From: Halorubrum rubrum
Lineage (GTDB): Archaea > Halobacteriota > Halobacteria > Halobacteriales > Haloferacaceae
Assembly (NCBI RefSeq): GCF_024494685.1
Contig: NZ_JANHDM010000017.1
Location: 1 to 56,779 of the forward strand
Direction: 5' to 3'
DNA length: 56,779 nt
The notes under the pieces are model-generated. The model ran no database searches. It was not told the DNA's origin and saw only the letters and a list, made by a program, of their open reading frames with translations. Position 1 is the first letter of the stretch, and the number at the start of each line of letters is the position of its first letter. The position numbers were made by a program, and so were the translations under genes. Shown here piece after piece: positions 25,018 to 32,260 of the stretch.

Positions 25018-25617
25018 ATGTCAGCAGACACCGACCCCGACGCGAGCCGCCACGGAGCAGAGTCGACCGTCCGGCCCCCCGACGGGACGGACCTCGGTGC
25101 GGCCGACCGCGACGCCGACGAGCGCGCGAGCCGCCCGGACCCCGCCGACGAGCCGGACGCCGACGCGGATCCGACCACGGCTCGAGCCGCCGCCGGCCTC
25201 TTCGAGCGAGTGCTGGTCGTCACGGACGGCACCGACGTCGGCGAGGCGGCCGTCGAGGCGGGACTGGACCTCGCGTCCGCACACGGCGCGACCGTGGACG
25301 CCTTGTACGTCGTCGACACGACCGAGGCGTGGGACGTGGTCGTCGAGCGTCGCGAGCGCGAGGGCGAAGCCGCCGTCGAGGCCGTCGAGGCCCGCGGTCG
25401 CGAGCGGGGCGTCGAGGTCGAGAAGTGGTTCCGATACGGCACCGCCCACGAGGAGGTGCTCGATTTCGCCGAGGCTCACGGCGTCGACCTCGTCGTGCTC
25501 GGCTCGGCCCGTCGGACCGGACTGGATCGGCTCGTCAACCCCGAACCGCTCCCGACGCGGGTTCAACGCGGCGGCTCGGTCCCCACGTTGGTGGTCGGCG
25601 TGGACGACGACCGGTGA
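25018..25617 (+). CDS. universal stress protein (UspA family) with acidic N-terminal extension
   Basis: The 199-residue protein has a low-complexity acidic N-terminus of about 60 residues (Asp/Glu/Ala/Arg) followed by a Usp domain. Landmarks are FERVLVVTDGTD near residue 63 and VVLGSARRTGLDRLVNPEPL in the nucleotide-binding loop, ending RGGSVPTLVVGV. The ATP-binding G-x2-G-x9-G-S/T motif is only partly matched, so nucleotide binding is uncertain. The ATG at 25018 is used; the in-frame start at 24574 lies in the palindromic promoter region and is rejected. Confidence 0.85.
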   Translation: MSADTDPDASRHGAESTVRPPDGTDLGAADRDADERASRPDPADEPDADADPTTARAAAGLFERVLVVTDGTDVGEAAVEAGLDLASAHGATVDALYVVDTTEAWDVVVERREREGEAAVEAVEARGRERGVEVEKWFRYGTAHEEVLDFAEAHGVDLVVLGSARRTGLDRLVNPEPLPTRVQRGGSVPTLVVGVDDDR

Positions 25618-25636
25618 GCCGAATCCGGCTCGCTCC

Positions 25637-27457
25637 CTAGGGCGCGTAGTAGTACTCGCCGTCGCGCTTCTGTTGGCGGTCCTTCTGTGAGTCCGGCTTG
25701 TTGATCCGCGGGCGGCCGGTTCGCTCGTCGCGTCGGAAGGTGATGTCGAGATCGGCGAGGAAGTCGTTCATTCCCTCGCGCATCTCCTGCGGGCGGGTCG
25801 CGCGACCGCGCTCCGCGGGCTCGCCGTCGAACACCATCAGGCGGTCCGCCAGCAGGTCGATCATGTAGATGTCGTGGTCGATCACCATCACGGTCGCGTC
25901 GTGGTTCTCCGCGTACCGGCGGATCGCGGTCGTCGCGCGCACCCGCTGTTCGACGTCGAGGTGCGCGGAGGGCTCGTCCAGCAGGTAGAGGTCGGCGTCC
26001 TCAGAGAGACACGCCGCGATCGCGACGCGCTGGCGCTCGCCGCCCGACAGGTCCGTGAGGTTCTGTTCCATGATCCGGTCGAGCTGGAGCGGCCGGGCGA
26101 CCTCGGTGTTCCAGTAGGAGCTGCCGAACTCGTCGGTGATGGACGAGAGGAACGCGTCGACGCGCATCGGCTGGTCGATCTCGATGTACTGCGGCTTGTA
26201 CGCGATGTCGAGTTCGAACTCGAGGCTGCCCGTGTCGGGCTCCAGCGAGCCGGCGAACAGCTTCGCGAGCGTCGACTTCCCGATCCCGTTGGGGCCGACG
26301 ATCCCGAGCACCTCGGTCTCGTGTATCGTCCCGCCCTCGACGTGGAGCTCGAACTCCCCTTCGCCGTAGGACTTCTCGAGGTCCGGGTACTCCACGAGCG
26401 TCGTCCCCTTCGAGGAGGCCCGCGGCGCGTGTTCCTCGAAGGTGATCGCGGAGGGTCGGATCCGCATGTTCTCGTTCTCGAGGTACCCCTTGAGGTACTC
26501 GTTGATCCCGTTTCGAACCGATTTGGGGTCCGTGATGACCCCGTACGCGCCCGGCTCCCCGTACGCGACGTGGAGGGTGTCGGCGAGGAGATCGAGGATC
26601 GCGAGGTCGTGTTCGACCACGAGCATCGACCGCTCGGATTCGGGGTCGTTCGCCAGCTCCTGGACCAGTCGCGCCGCGACCATCCGCTGGCCGATGTCGA
26701 GGTACGGCGTGATCTCGTCGAGGAAGTAGAAGTCGGCGTCGCGCGCCAGACACGCCGCGATCGCGACGCGCTGGAGTTCGCCGCCGGAGATCGAGTCGAT
26801 GTCCTGGTCCATCACCGGGCGGATGTTGAGCCGGTCGATGAGGTCGTCGAGCGCACCGCGCTCGTCGGTCCGCTCGAGGAGGTCGCGGGTGTTGCCGTCG
26901 AACTGCTTCGGGATCTGGTCGACGTACTGGGGTTTTCGCGAGACCGTCACGTCGTTCGCCTCCAGCGCGGCGAGGTAGTTCTGGAGGCCCGTCCCGCGGA
27001 AGCGGTCGAGGACGCGCTCCCAGTCGGGCTCCGTCTCGTGGTCGCCGAGGTTCGGGACCCGCTCGCCCGCGAGCGCGTGAACCGCCGTCGACTTCCCGAT
27101 CCCGTTGGGACCGAGGATGCCGGTGACCTTCCCGGGTTCGGGGGTGGGAAGCCCGTACAGCGCGAACGCGTTCTCGCCGTACCGGTGGACCGGATCCTCC
27201 GACAGTTCGGAGGGGAGGTTGATGATCTCGATCGCGTCGAACGGGCACTTCTCGACGCAGATGCCGCAGGTCTCGCCGAGACAGATCTCCTCGGAGATAC
27301 GGATCTGGTCGGGATCGCCCTCCTTGGCGTCCTCGCCGCGCTCGGTGATACACTCCTTTCCCGTTCGATTCGGCGGGCAGAAGTTCGCACACTCGTAGTT
27401 ACATCGGTCGGGCTGGCACCGGTCCAGATCCACGACCGCGATGCTGTCGTCGGCCAT
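25637..27457 (-). CDS. rli: RLI/ABCE1, ribosome-recycling ATPase
   Basis: The 606-residue protein has two N-terminal [4Fe-4S] clusters: CQPDRCNYECANFC with a downstream Cys, then the CLGETCGICVEKC set. Two ABC ATPase domains follow, each with GPNGIGKST Walker A motifs and LSGGE/ISGGE signatures, and a hinge between them. Archaeal ABCE1 splits post-termination ribosomes with aRF1 and recycles subunits. Length and architecture are complete. The ATG is at the complement of 27455-27457. The EMC6-like gene ends only 1 nt before it (TGA, one base, ATG), so the pair is an operon. Confidence 0.97.
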   Translation of the reverse strand: MADDSIAVVDLDRCQPDRCNYECANFCPPNRTGKECITERGEDAKEGDPDQIRISEEICLGETCGICVEKCPFDAIEIINLPSELSEDPVHRYGENAFALYGLPTPEPGKVTGILGPNGIGKSTAVHALAGERVPNLGDHETEPDWERVLDRFRGTGLQNYLAALEANDVTVSRKPQYVDQIPKQFDGNTRDLLERTDERGALDDLIDRLNIRPVMDQDIDSISGGELQRVAIAACLARDADFYFLDEITPYLDIGQRMVAARLVQELANDPESERSMLVVEHDLAILDLLADTLHVAYGEPGAYGVITDPKSVRNGINEYLKGYLENENMRIRPSAITFEEHAPRASSKGTTLVEYPDLEKSYGEGEFELHVEGGTIHETEVLGIVGPNGIGKSTLAKLFAGSLEPDTGSLEFELDIAYKPQYIEIDQPMRVDAFLSSITDEFGSSYWNTEVARPLQLDRIMEQNLTDLSGGERQRVAIAACLSEDADLYLLDEPSAHLDVEQRVRATTAIRRYAENHDATVMVIDHDIYMIDLLADRLMVFDGEPAERGRATRPQEMREGMNDFLADLDITFRRDERTGRPRINKPDSQKDRQQKRDGEYYYAP

Positions 27458-27458
27458 C

Positions 27459-27767
27459 TCAGAACGTCACCGCGGAGGTGAGAAGCACGGTGTAGCTGAT
27501 GAACCACAGCGTGAAGGTCATGAACGCCACGTAGAAGTTGTCCTTGACGCCGAAGTCGGCGATGTCGACGCCGAAAACGCTGTACACTGGGTACTGGAGG
27601 AACACGAACGCGCCGAGCACCACGAGAGCCATCGTGTCGGCGGCGTCGACGGGATCGGTCCCGACGTAGGCGGCCGACACCACGCCCGCGGCGATCCCCG
27701 CGAGACAGCATATCGTGGTGACGACCACGCTCCGGGCGTGTCCGGAGATCCCCGATTCGTCGCTCAT
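27459..27767 (-). CDS. EMC6-like archaeal membrane protein
   Basis: The 102-residue protein has about three transmembrane segments (VVVTTICCLAGIAAGVVSA, MALVVLGAFVFLQYPVYSVFG and FYVAFMTFTLWFISYTVLL). The NFYVAFMTF segment resembles archaeal EMC6-like proteins, small relatives of a subunit of the eukaryotic ER membrane complex involved in membrane protein insertion. The role in haloarchaea is inferred. The start MSDESGIS is chosen because TATA-like GGTTTTTCAC lies about 27-33 nt upstream. It precedes RLI by one nucleotide. Confidence 0.85.
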   Translation of the reverse strand: MSDESGISGHARSVVVTTICCLAGIAAGVVSAAYVGTDPVDAADTMALVVLGAFVFLQYPVYSVFGVDIADFGVKDNFYVAFMTFTLWFISYTVLLTSAVTF

Positions 27768-28162
27768 ACGTACGGATCCGCGATCGCCAGTGAAAAACCG
27801 TTCGTTCCGCTCACGCGCCTCCACCGCTCGTTCCGCTCGTATCTCACCAACACGTCTCGTCCGCTCGTGTCCGCCTCGTCCTCGTACGCATCCCGAACAT
27901 ATCAGTATACACACCTGTTGATCGGGGCGTCGAGGACGACGGATCGGTCCCGGTTCGATCCGGCCGGCGAGGTCCGTCGATACGACCGTTCGGCGAGCGC
28001 GCGCGAGGATCGATCGCTGACTGACTGGTCAGTCCACCGGAGCTTTTGCGGCAGAGAATTCCGATTCTGGGGCGGTTAACCAGCAATAAATACCGGTAAG
28101 TCGGACGAGATCGGGGGGATTGTATCAACATTTATGCCCGTGTGCGGCTTCGATTCATAGCG
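27768..28162. other. 395-bp divergent intergenic region with palindromes, no gene
   Basis: Between the EMC6-like gene and the wHTH gene I see no open frame with haloarchaeal codon bias. Features are a perfect 16-bp palindrome GACTGACTGGTCAGTC at 28019-28034, an imperfect palindrome around 28054-28067, and TATA-like boxes at 27792-27800 (minus) and 28131-28136 (plus). Confidence 0.5.
28131..28136 (+). promoter_or_regulatory. TATA box of the small wHTH gene
   Basis: The sequence tttatg lies 27-32 nt before the ATG at 28163, the usual haloarchaeal leaderless arrangement. Confidence 0.55.
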
Positions 28163-28444
28163 ATGGCTGGAACCCAAACGGAGGGTCTCGACGACCTCCC
28201 GCCGAGCGCCAAACTCGTCTTCAAGGTACTCGAATATAACGGACCGCTGACACAGAAGGGGATCGTTCAGGAGTCGATGCTGTCGGCTCGGACCGTCCGC
28301 TACGCCCTCGAACGGCTCGAAGGGATCGACGTCGTCGACGAGGACGTCTACTTCGCGGACGCCCGGCAGAACCTCTATAAACTCACGGAACCCGCTCAGG
28401 AGTTCACGAGCGAGGACCGGGATGCCTCCTGTACGGCCGACTAG
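28163..28444 (+). CDS. winged-helix transcription regulator (MarR-like)
   Basis: The 93-residue protein is almost entirely one wHTH: a LPPSAKLVFKVLEYNGPL helix, then GIVQESMLSARTVRYALERLEGIDVVDEDV as helix-turn-helix and wing, and a polar tail. It resembles stand-alone haloarchaeal MarR-like regulators; the target is unknown. The ATG at 28163 has a TATA box at 28131-28136. The stop TAG (28442-28444) overlaps the stop codon of the convergent membrane gene through a shared CTAG. Confidence 0.82.
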   Translation: MAGTQTEGLDDLPPSAKLVFKVLEYNGPLTQKGIVQESMLSARTVRYALERLEGIDVVDEDVYFADARQNLYKLTEPAQEFTSEDRDASCTAD

Positions 28445-28749
28445 CTCCGTCCCTCGCGCTCGACCGACCGGGCACCCCGAACCGCCTCGAACACGGTGAG
28501 CGCTATCGCGACAAGGAGCGCCGACGTGGCCGCGAACACGAACGCCAGGAGAGCGAACCAGACGTCGGGACCGACGACCGGGTACTCACGGACCTCCACG
28601 ACCGGACCGAGGAGTTCCATCGCGCGCGTGAGGTACAGCAGAACCGCCAACGCCACCCCGACCGCGAGTCCGACGCGGACGTTCCGGTAGAACGCCAGCG
28701 ATTCGAGCAGGACGAGCATCGGGGGCTTGTCCGTCGTGTCGTCGCTCAC
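28441..28749 (-). CDS. two-helix membrane protein, unknown function
   Basis: The 102-residue protein has a short polar N-terminus. Two hydrophobic segments follow (VRVGLAVGVALAVLLYLT and VWFALLAFVFAATSALLVAIAL), and the C-terminus is charged. The start is a GTG at the complement of 28747-28749. I recognise no confident family. Its TAG stop shares the palindromic CTAG with the stop of the wHTH gene on the other strand. Confidence 0.7.
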   Translation of the reverse strand: MSDDTTDKPPMLVLLESLAFYRNVRVGLAVGVALAVLLYLTRAMELLGPVVEVREYPVVGPDVWFALLAFVFAATSALLVAIALTVFEAVRGARSVEREGRS

Positions 28750-28935
28750 GCGTTCCCGTAACCGCTACACTCGCAAAGAGCCGTCGGAACGATCCGACCC
28801 CCTCCGGCCGATCCGGAAGGACTCTCCGACCTGCGCCGGCGTCGGCCGAGGACACGTCACGATCGATCAAGTTGTTTTCGGAGCAGGGCTAGTCGTAGTC
28901 AACGGGACTAAGGCGGTCTCGGCCGACCGGTGCGT

Positions 28936-29934
28936 ATGAAACGCGTGCTTCTCTCGGCGTCATCGATGGTCGATCCCGACGCGTTCCGGGCGTTCATCGG
29001 GGACGCCGTCGACGAGCCGGTCGAGATCGAGGTCGCTCGACTCGGGGCGACGGGACGGCTGATCGAGGCCGGATCGCGGTTCGATGACGGTGCGGGATTC
29101 GACGCCGTCGTGGTCGACGTGGACACCGCCGTGACCGCCGAGACGCTCGACGCGCTCGGGAGCGAACTCGAGGTGGTCGTTCGGGCCGCAGTCGGCGTCA
29201 ACGACGTCGACGTCTCGGCCGCGGCCGACGCCGGAGTGACGGTGACGCGGGTCCCGGAGTACTGTACGGAGGAGGTCGCCACGCACTCGCTCTCGCTGCT
29301 CTTCGCCTGCCTCCGGTCAGTGGCGGAGTACGACGCCGCGGTGGCCGACGGTCGCTGGACGTGGGAGGAGGGACGCCCGATCCGGCGGGTGAGCGAGTCG
29401 ACGATCGGTCTGCTCTCGTTCGGCCCCATCGCGAGACGAGCTGCGGAGCAGCTCTCGGGGTTCGGCGCGACGCTTCTCGCGTACGACCCGTTCGTCGACG
29501 GCGACCGGATGGACGAACGCGGCGTCGAGAAGGTGACGTTCGAGGCCCTGTTCGACCGGAGCGACCACGTCGCGGTGTACGCCCCGCTGACCGAGTCGAC
29601 GCGGGGGATCGTCGACGGCGACGCGCTCGCCCGGCTGTCGGCTCACTCCGTCGTGATCAACGTGGGACGCGGTCCCGTGATCGACGCCGGCGCGCTGGTG
29701 GAGACGCTGGAGTCCGGAGCGATCAAGGCCGCGGGCCTCGACGTGCTGGCCGAGGAGCCGCCGGACGACGACCCGCTCGTCGGCCGTGACGACACGATCA
29801 TCACGCCACACGCCGCCTGGTACAGCGAGGACGCTCGCGAGGAGTTGAACCGGAGCGTCGCCGCCGACGTCGCAGCCGTCTTCAACGGCGGAGTCCCCGA
29901 CGGCCGCGTCGACCCCGACGCGGACTGGCTCTGA
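28936..29934 (+). CDS. D-2-hydroxyacid dehydrogenase-like (CtBP-type) protein
   Basis: The 332-residue protein has the D-isomer 2-hydroxyacid dehydrogenase layout: catalytic Arg in NVGRGPVID, Glu in VLAEEPP and His in TPHAAWYSE. The dinucleotide-binding loop reads TIGLLSFGPIARR, so the usual GxGxxG appears as S-F-G-P-I-A with changed first and last glycines. HAAWYSE resembles CtBP-type dehydrogenases. The substrate, possibly a 2-keto or 2-hydroxy acid, is unknown. The start is ATG 28936; a GTG at 28930 would add two residues. Confidence 0.88.
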   Translation: MKRVLLSASSMVDPDAFRAFIGDAVDEPVEIEVARLGATGRLIEAGSRFDDGAGFDAVVVDVDTAVTAETLDALGSELEVVVRAAVGVNDVDVSAAADAGVTVTRVPEYCTEEVATHSLSLLFACLRSVAEYDAAVADGRWTWEEGRPIRRVSESTIGLLSFGPIARRAAEQLSGFGATLLAYDPFVDGDRMDERGVEKVTFEALFDRSDHVAVYAPLTESTRGIVDGDALARLSAHSVVINVGRGPVIDAGALVETLESGAIKAAGLDVLAEEPPDDDPLVGRDDTIITPHAAWYSEDAREELNRSVAADVAAVFNGGVPDGRVDPDADWL

Positions 29935-29944
29935 GCCGCAGCGC

Positions 29945-30742
29945 TCACAGCCGGTCGGTGAGGTCGAACTCGCCGTCGGCGTCGCGTTCGCCGTCGGCGG
30001 CGGCGTCGAGGTCGTCTGCGGACCCCTCGGCCCCGGTCGTCTCGATCGTGTCGACGCCGGACGACTCCAGCCCCGCGGCCAGCCCGTCGCCGAGCCCGTA
30101 GGTGTCCCGGATCGTCCTCGCGAGCACCCCGTCGCGCTCGAAGACGACGTAGACGGCGACGAAGTCGTGGTCCGCCGGCCGGAGCACGAACACTTCGCGG
30201 GGCGCGTCGTCCCCGCAGGTCTCGTTGACCCGATCGACGAGCGGCTCCACCGGAATCCGGGCCGCGCGAAGCTCCCCGAACGTGTCGGTTCCGGGCCCGT
30301 CGGCGAACAGGTAGAGCGCGCCGTTCGGCTCCCCGTCGGTCGATCGCGTCGTGACCGATCCCACCGCCTCCCCCTCGGCGCGGATCCCCTGCCACGCGTC
30401 GACGGCGGCCTCGAACATTCCCTCTACCCCGTCGGCGAACCGGAACCGGCTCTCGCGGACGGTCGTCACCTCGGCGAACCGGGCGGTGCCGTCCGTCCAC
30501 TCCAGCGTCGCGTCGACGACGGCTCCGGGGTCGAGGTCGGCGATCCGATCGGCGAGGTCCCCGTCGTAGCCGGTCGCGGTCGCGTACAGCGGGTCGTACG
30601 CCTCCGCCGCGTCCGCGTCGGTCGGATCGATCGGCCCCTCCGGCAGTTCGACGAGAACGAACTCGGCGGGGCCGTCGCCGCCGTCGACGGGTCGCGGACG
30701 GCGGTCGTGGATCCGGAACCGGCCGGTCGTCGTCGGGTTCAT
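29945..30742 (-). CDS. conserved haloarchaeal acidic protein, unknown function
   Basis: The 265-residue soluble protein is strongly acidic. It has regions GRFRIHDRRPRP, PAEFVLVELPEGPIDP, VDATLEWTDGTARF, REVFVLRPADHDFVAVYVVFERDGVLARTIRDTYG and a low-complexity Asp/Glu/Gly tail. I recognise no catalytic motif; it may be the family called DUF6663 (recall, unchecked). The ATG at the complement of 30740-30742 is chosen over an upstream frame. It is convergent with the dehydrogenase and divergent from the methyltransferase gene. Confidence 0.7.
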   Translation of the reverse strand: MNPTTTGRFRIHDRRPRPVDGGDGPAEFVLVELPEGPIDPTDADAAEAYDPLYATATGYDGDLADRIADLDPGAVVDATLEWTDGTARFAEVTTVRESRFRFADGVEGMFEAAVDAWQGIRAEGEAVGSVTTRSTDGEPNGALYLFADGPGTDTFGELRAARIPVEPLVDRVNETCGDDAPREVFVLRPADHDFVAVYVVFERDGVLARTIRDTYGLGDGLAAGLESSGVDTIETTGAEGSADDLDAAADGERDADGEFDLTDRL

Positions 30743-30860
30743 ACGGGCGGAACGGGCGGTCGGCGGATAAGGCGGTCGGAATCGATCCGGCTCGTCGACG
30801 GAACCGACGATTCGGACCGGATCCGTGTCGTTATGGGGTCGGCTCCCCAACCGACGACCA

Positions 30861-31484
30861 ATGGGGATCCTCGAGGACAAGTCGAACGCCCGGCTGTTCT
30901 ACAAGTACCTCTCGAAGGTGTACGACCGGGTCAACCGGTTCAACTGGAACGACGAGATGCGGGCGGAGGCGCTCTCGTGGCTGGAGTTCGGCGAGGACGA
31001 CCGCGTGCTCGACGTCGGCTGCGGCACGGGGTTCGGCACGGAGGGACTCTTACGACACGCCGACGACGTCCACGGGCTCGATCAGAGCGTTCACCAGATG
31101 GAGAAGGCCTTCGAGAAGTTCGGGAAGCGCGACCGCGTGAACTTCTACCGCGGCGACGCCGAGCGGCTCCCCTTCCGCGACGGCGTCTTCGACGTGGTCT
31201 GGTCGTCCGGCTCGATCGAGTACTGGCCGAATCCCGTCGAGGGGCTCAGGGAGCTGCGTCGCGTCGCGAAGCCGGGCGGGCAAGTGCTCGTCGTCGGTCC
31301 CGACTACCCGCACAACCGCGTCCTCCAGCGGGTCGCCGACGCGATCATGCTGTTTTACGACGAGGACGAGGCCGACCGGATGTTCGAGGCGGCGGGCTAC
31401 GAGGCGTTCGAACACCACATCCAGCGTGCGACTCCGCGAAGCCCGCGGGCGATCACGACCGTCGCGCGGGTCCCCGAGGAGTAG
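30861..31484 (+). CDS. class I SAM-dependent methyltransferase (MPBQ/MSBQ-type-like)
   Basis: The 207-residue enzyme shows motif I VLDVGCGTGFGTEG, a post-I acidic motif (GLDQSVHQM), then GDAERLPFRDGVFDVVWSSGSIEYWPN. The SSGSIEYWPNP motif resembles plant/archaeal 2-methyl-6-phytylbenzoquinol-type methyltransferases, suggesting a quinone or prenyl-aromatic substrate, but this is not established. The ATG at 30861 is used. The gene is followed directly by the 42-bp tandem repeats, which may act as its terminator region. Confidence 0.88.
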   Translation: MGILEDKSNARLFYKYLSKVYDRVNRFNWNDEMRAEALSWLEFGEDDRVLDVGCGTGFGTEGLLRHADDVHGLDQSVHQMEKAFEKFGKRDRVNFYRGDAERLPFRDGVFDVVWSSGSIEYWPNPVEGLRELRRVAKPGGQVLVVGPDYPHNRVLQRVADAIMLFYDEDEADRMFEAAGYEAFEHHIQRATPRSPRAITTVARVPEE

Positions 31485-31610
31485 GTCGGGTCCGGGCGGG
31501 GGACGGACCGACCCGCGGTCGTCGAGGTCGGGTCCGGGCGGGGGACGGACCGACCCGCGGTCGTCGAGGTCGGGTCCGGGCGGGGGACGGACCGACCCGC
31601 GGTCGTCGAG
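31485..31610. repeat. three perfect 42-bp tandem repeats, each a potential hairpin
   Basis: Copies lie at 31485-31526, 31527-31568 and 31569-31610 and are identical. The unit begins gtcgggtccgggcggg, and a GTCCG/CGGAC stem around a G-rich loop can form in each. The block starts one base after the methyltransferase stop and ends 15 bp before the convergent pilin-like gene's stop. Confidence 0.97.
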
Positions 31611-31625
31611 GCGGACGCGTGAGGT

Positions 31626-32156
31626 TCACCCCGGACGGGCGGTCGCCTCCAGCGTCGCGATCGGTTGCTCGCGAACCGAGAGCCGAAGCTCGACCCGGTC
31701 GCCGGGCTGAATGAACGGATCGTTCGTCCCCGCGACCCGAAACGACGCGGAGCCGCCGACGACCCACTCGTCGTCGCTCGCCGCGTTGAACGCGCCGGTG
31801 GGACCGGGTCTGAATCCGGCCGCGGAGAAGAACGGGACCGGCGGCTGACGGTCCAGCGGCTCGCCGTTCACGCTGACGTGGACCGCCATCTCGTCGACGT
31901 CTATCGGATCGCCGCCGTCGTGAGTGACCGTTATCCGGTCGCCCTCGACCTCCATCGACGTCACCGCGGTCGGCGACGGCTCGGCGGGCGAATCGAGCGT
32001 CGTCGCCGCCGTGACGCCGACCGCGAGAACGACCGTCATCGCGACGAGAAGCGACCCGGCGAGCGGGGCGAGCGCACGCGCCGAGCGCCGCGCGTTCGGC
32101 GTGCCCGGTGACGGCGGGTCGGGCGCGTTCGGCCCGTGTGAAGTTCGTGACGACAC
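31626..32156 (-). CDS. type IV pilin-like secreted protein
   Basis: The 176-residue protein has a polar N-terminus, then ARALAPLAGSLLVAMTVVLAVGVT, which matches the hydrophobic N-terminal helix of haloarchaeal type IV pilins (consensus close to RAVSPVIGVILMVAITV). A beta-rich C-terminal part follows (RITVTHDGGDPIDV). Processing would be by a prepilin peptidase before the hydrophobic helix. The GTG start (complement of 32154-32156) is preceded by a TATA-like TTTTATTC near 32176-32183. It ends next to the 42-bp repeats. Confidence 0.8.
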   Translation of the reverse strand: MSSRTSHGPNAPDPPSPGTPNARRSARALAPLAGSLLVAMTVVLAVGVTAATTLDSPAEPSPTAVTSMEVEGDRITVTHDGGDPIDVDEMAVHVSVNGEPLDRQPPVPFFSAAGFRPGPTGAFNAASDDEWVVGGSASFRVAGTNDPFIQPGDRVELRLSVREQPIATLEATARPG

Positions 32157-32260
32157 GGGGCGTCTGAGCCGTCATTGAATAAAAGGGATCGCCGACGGGA
32201 GCACTCGGGCGTTCTCGCCGCGATCGGGTCGCTCGCCGTAGTCGGACGTTCTCGTCGCAC

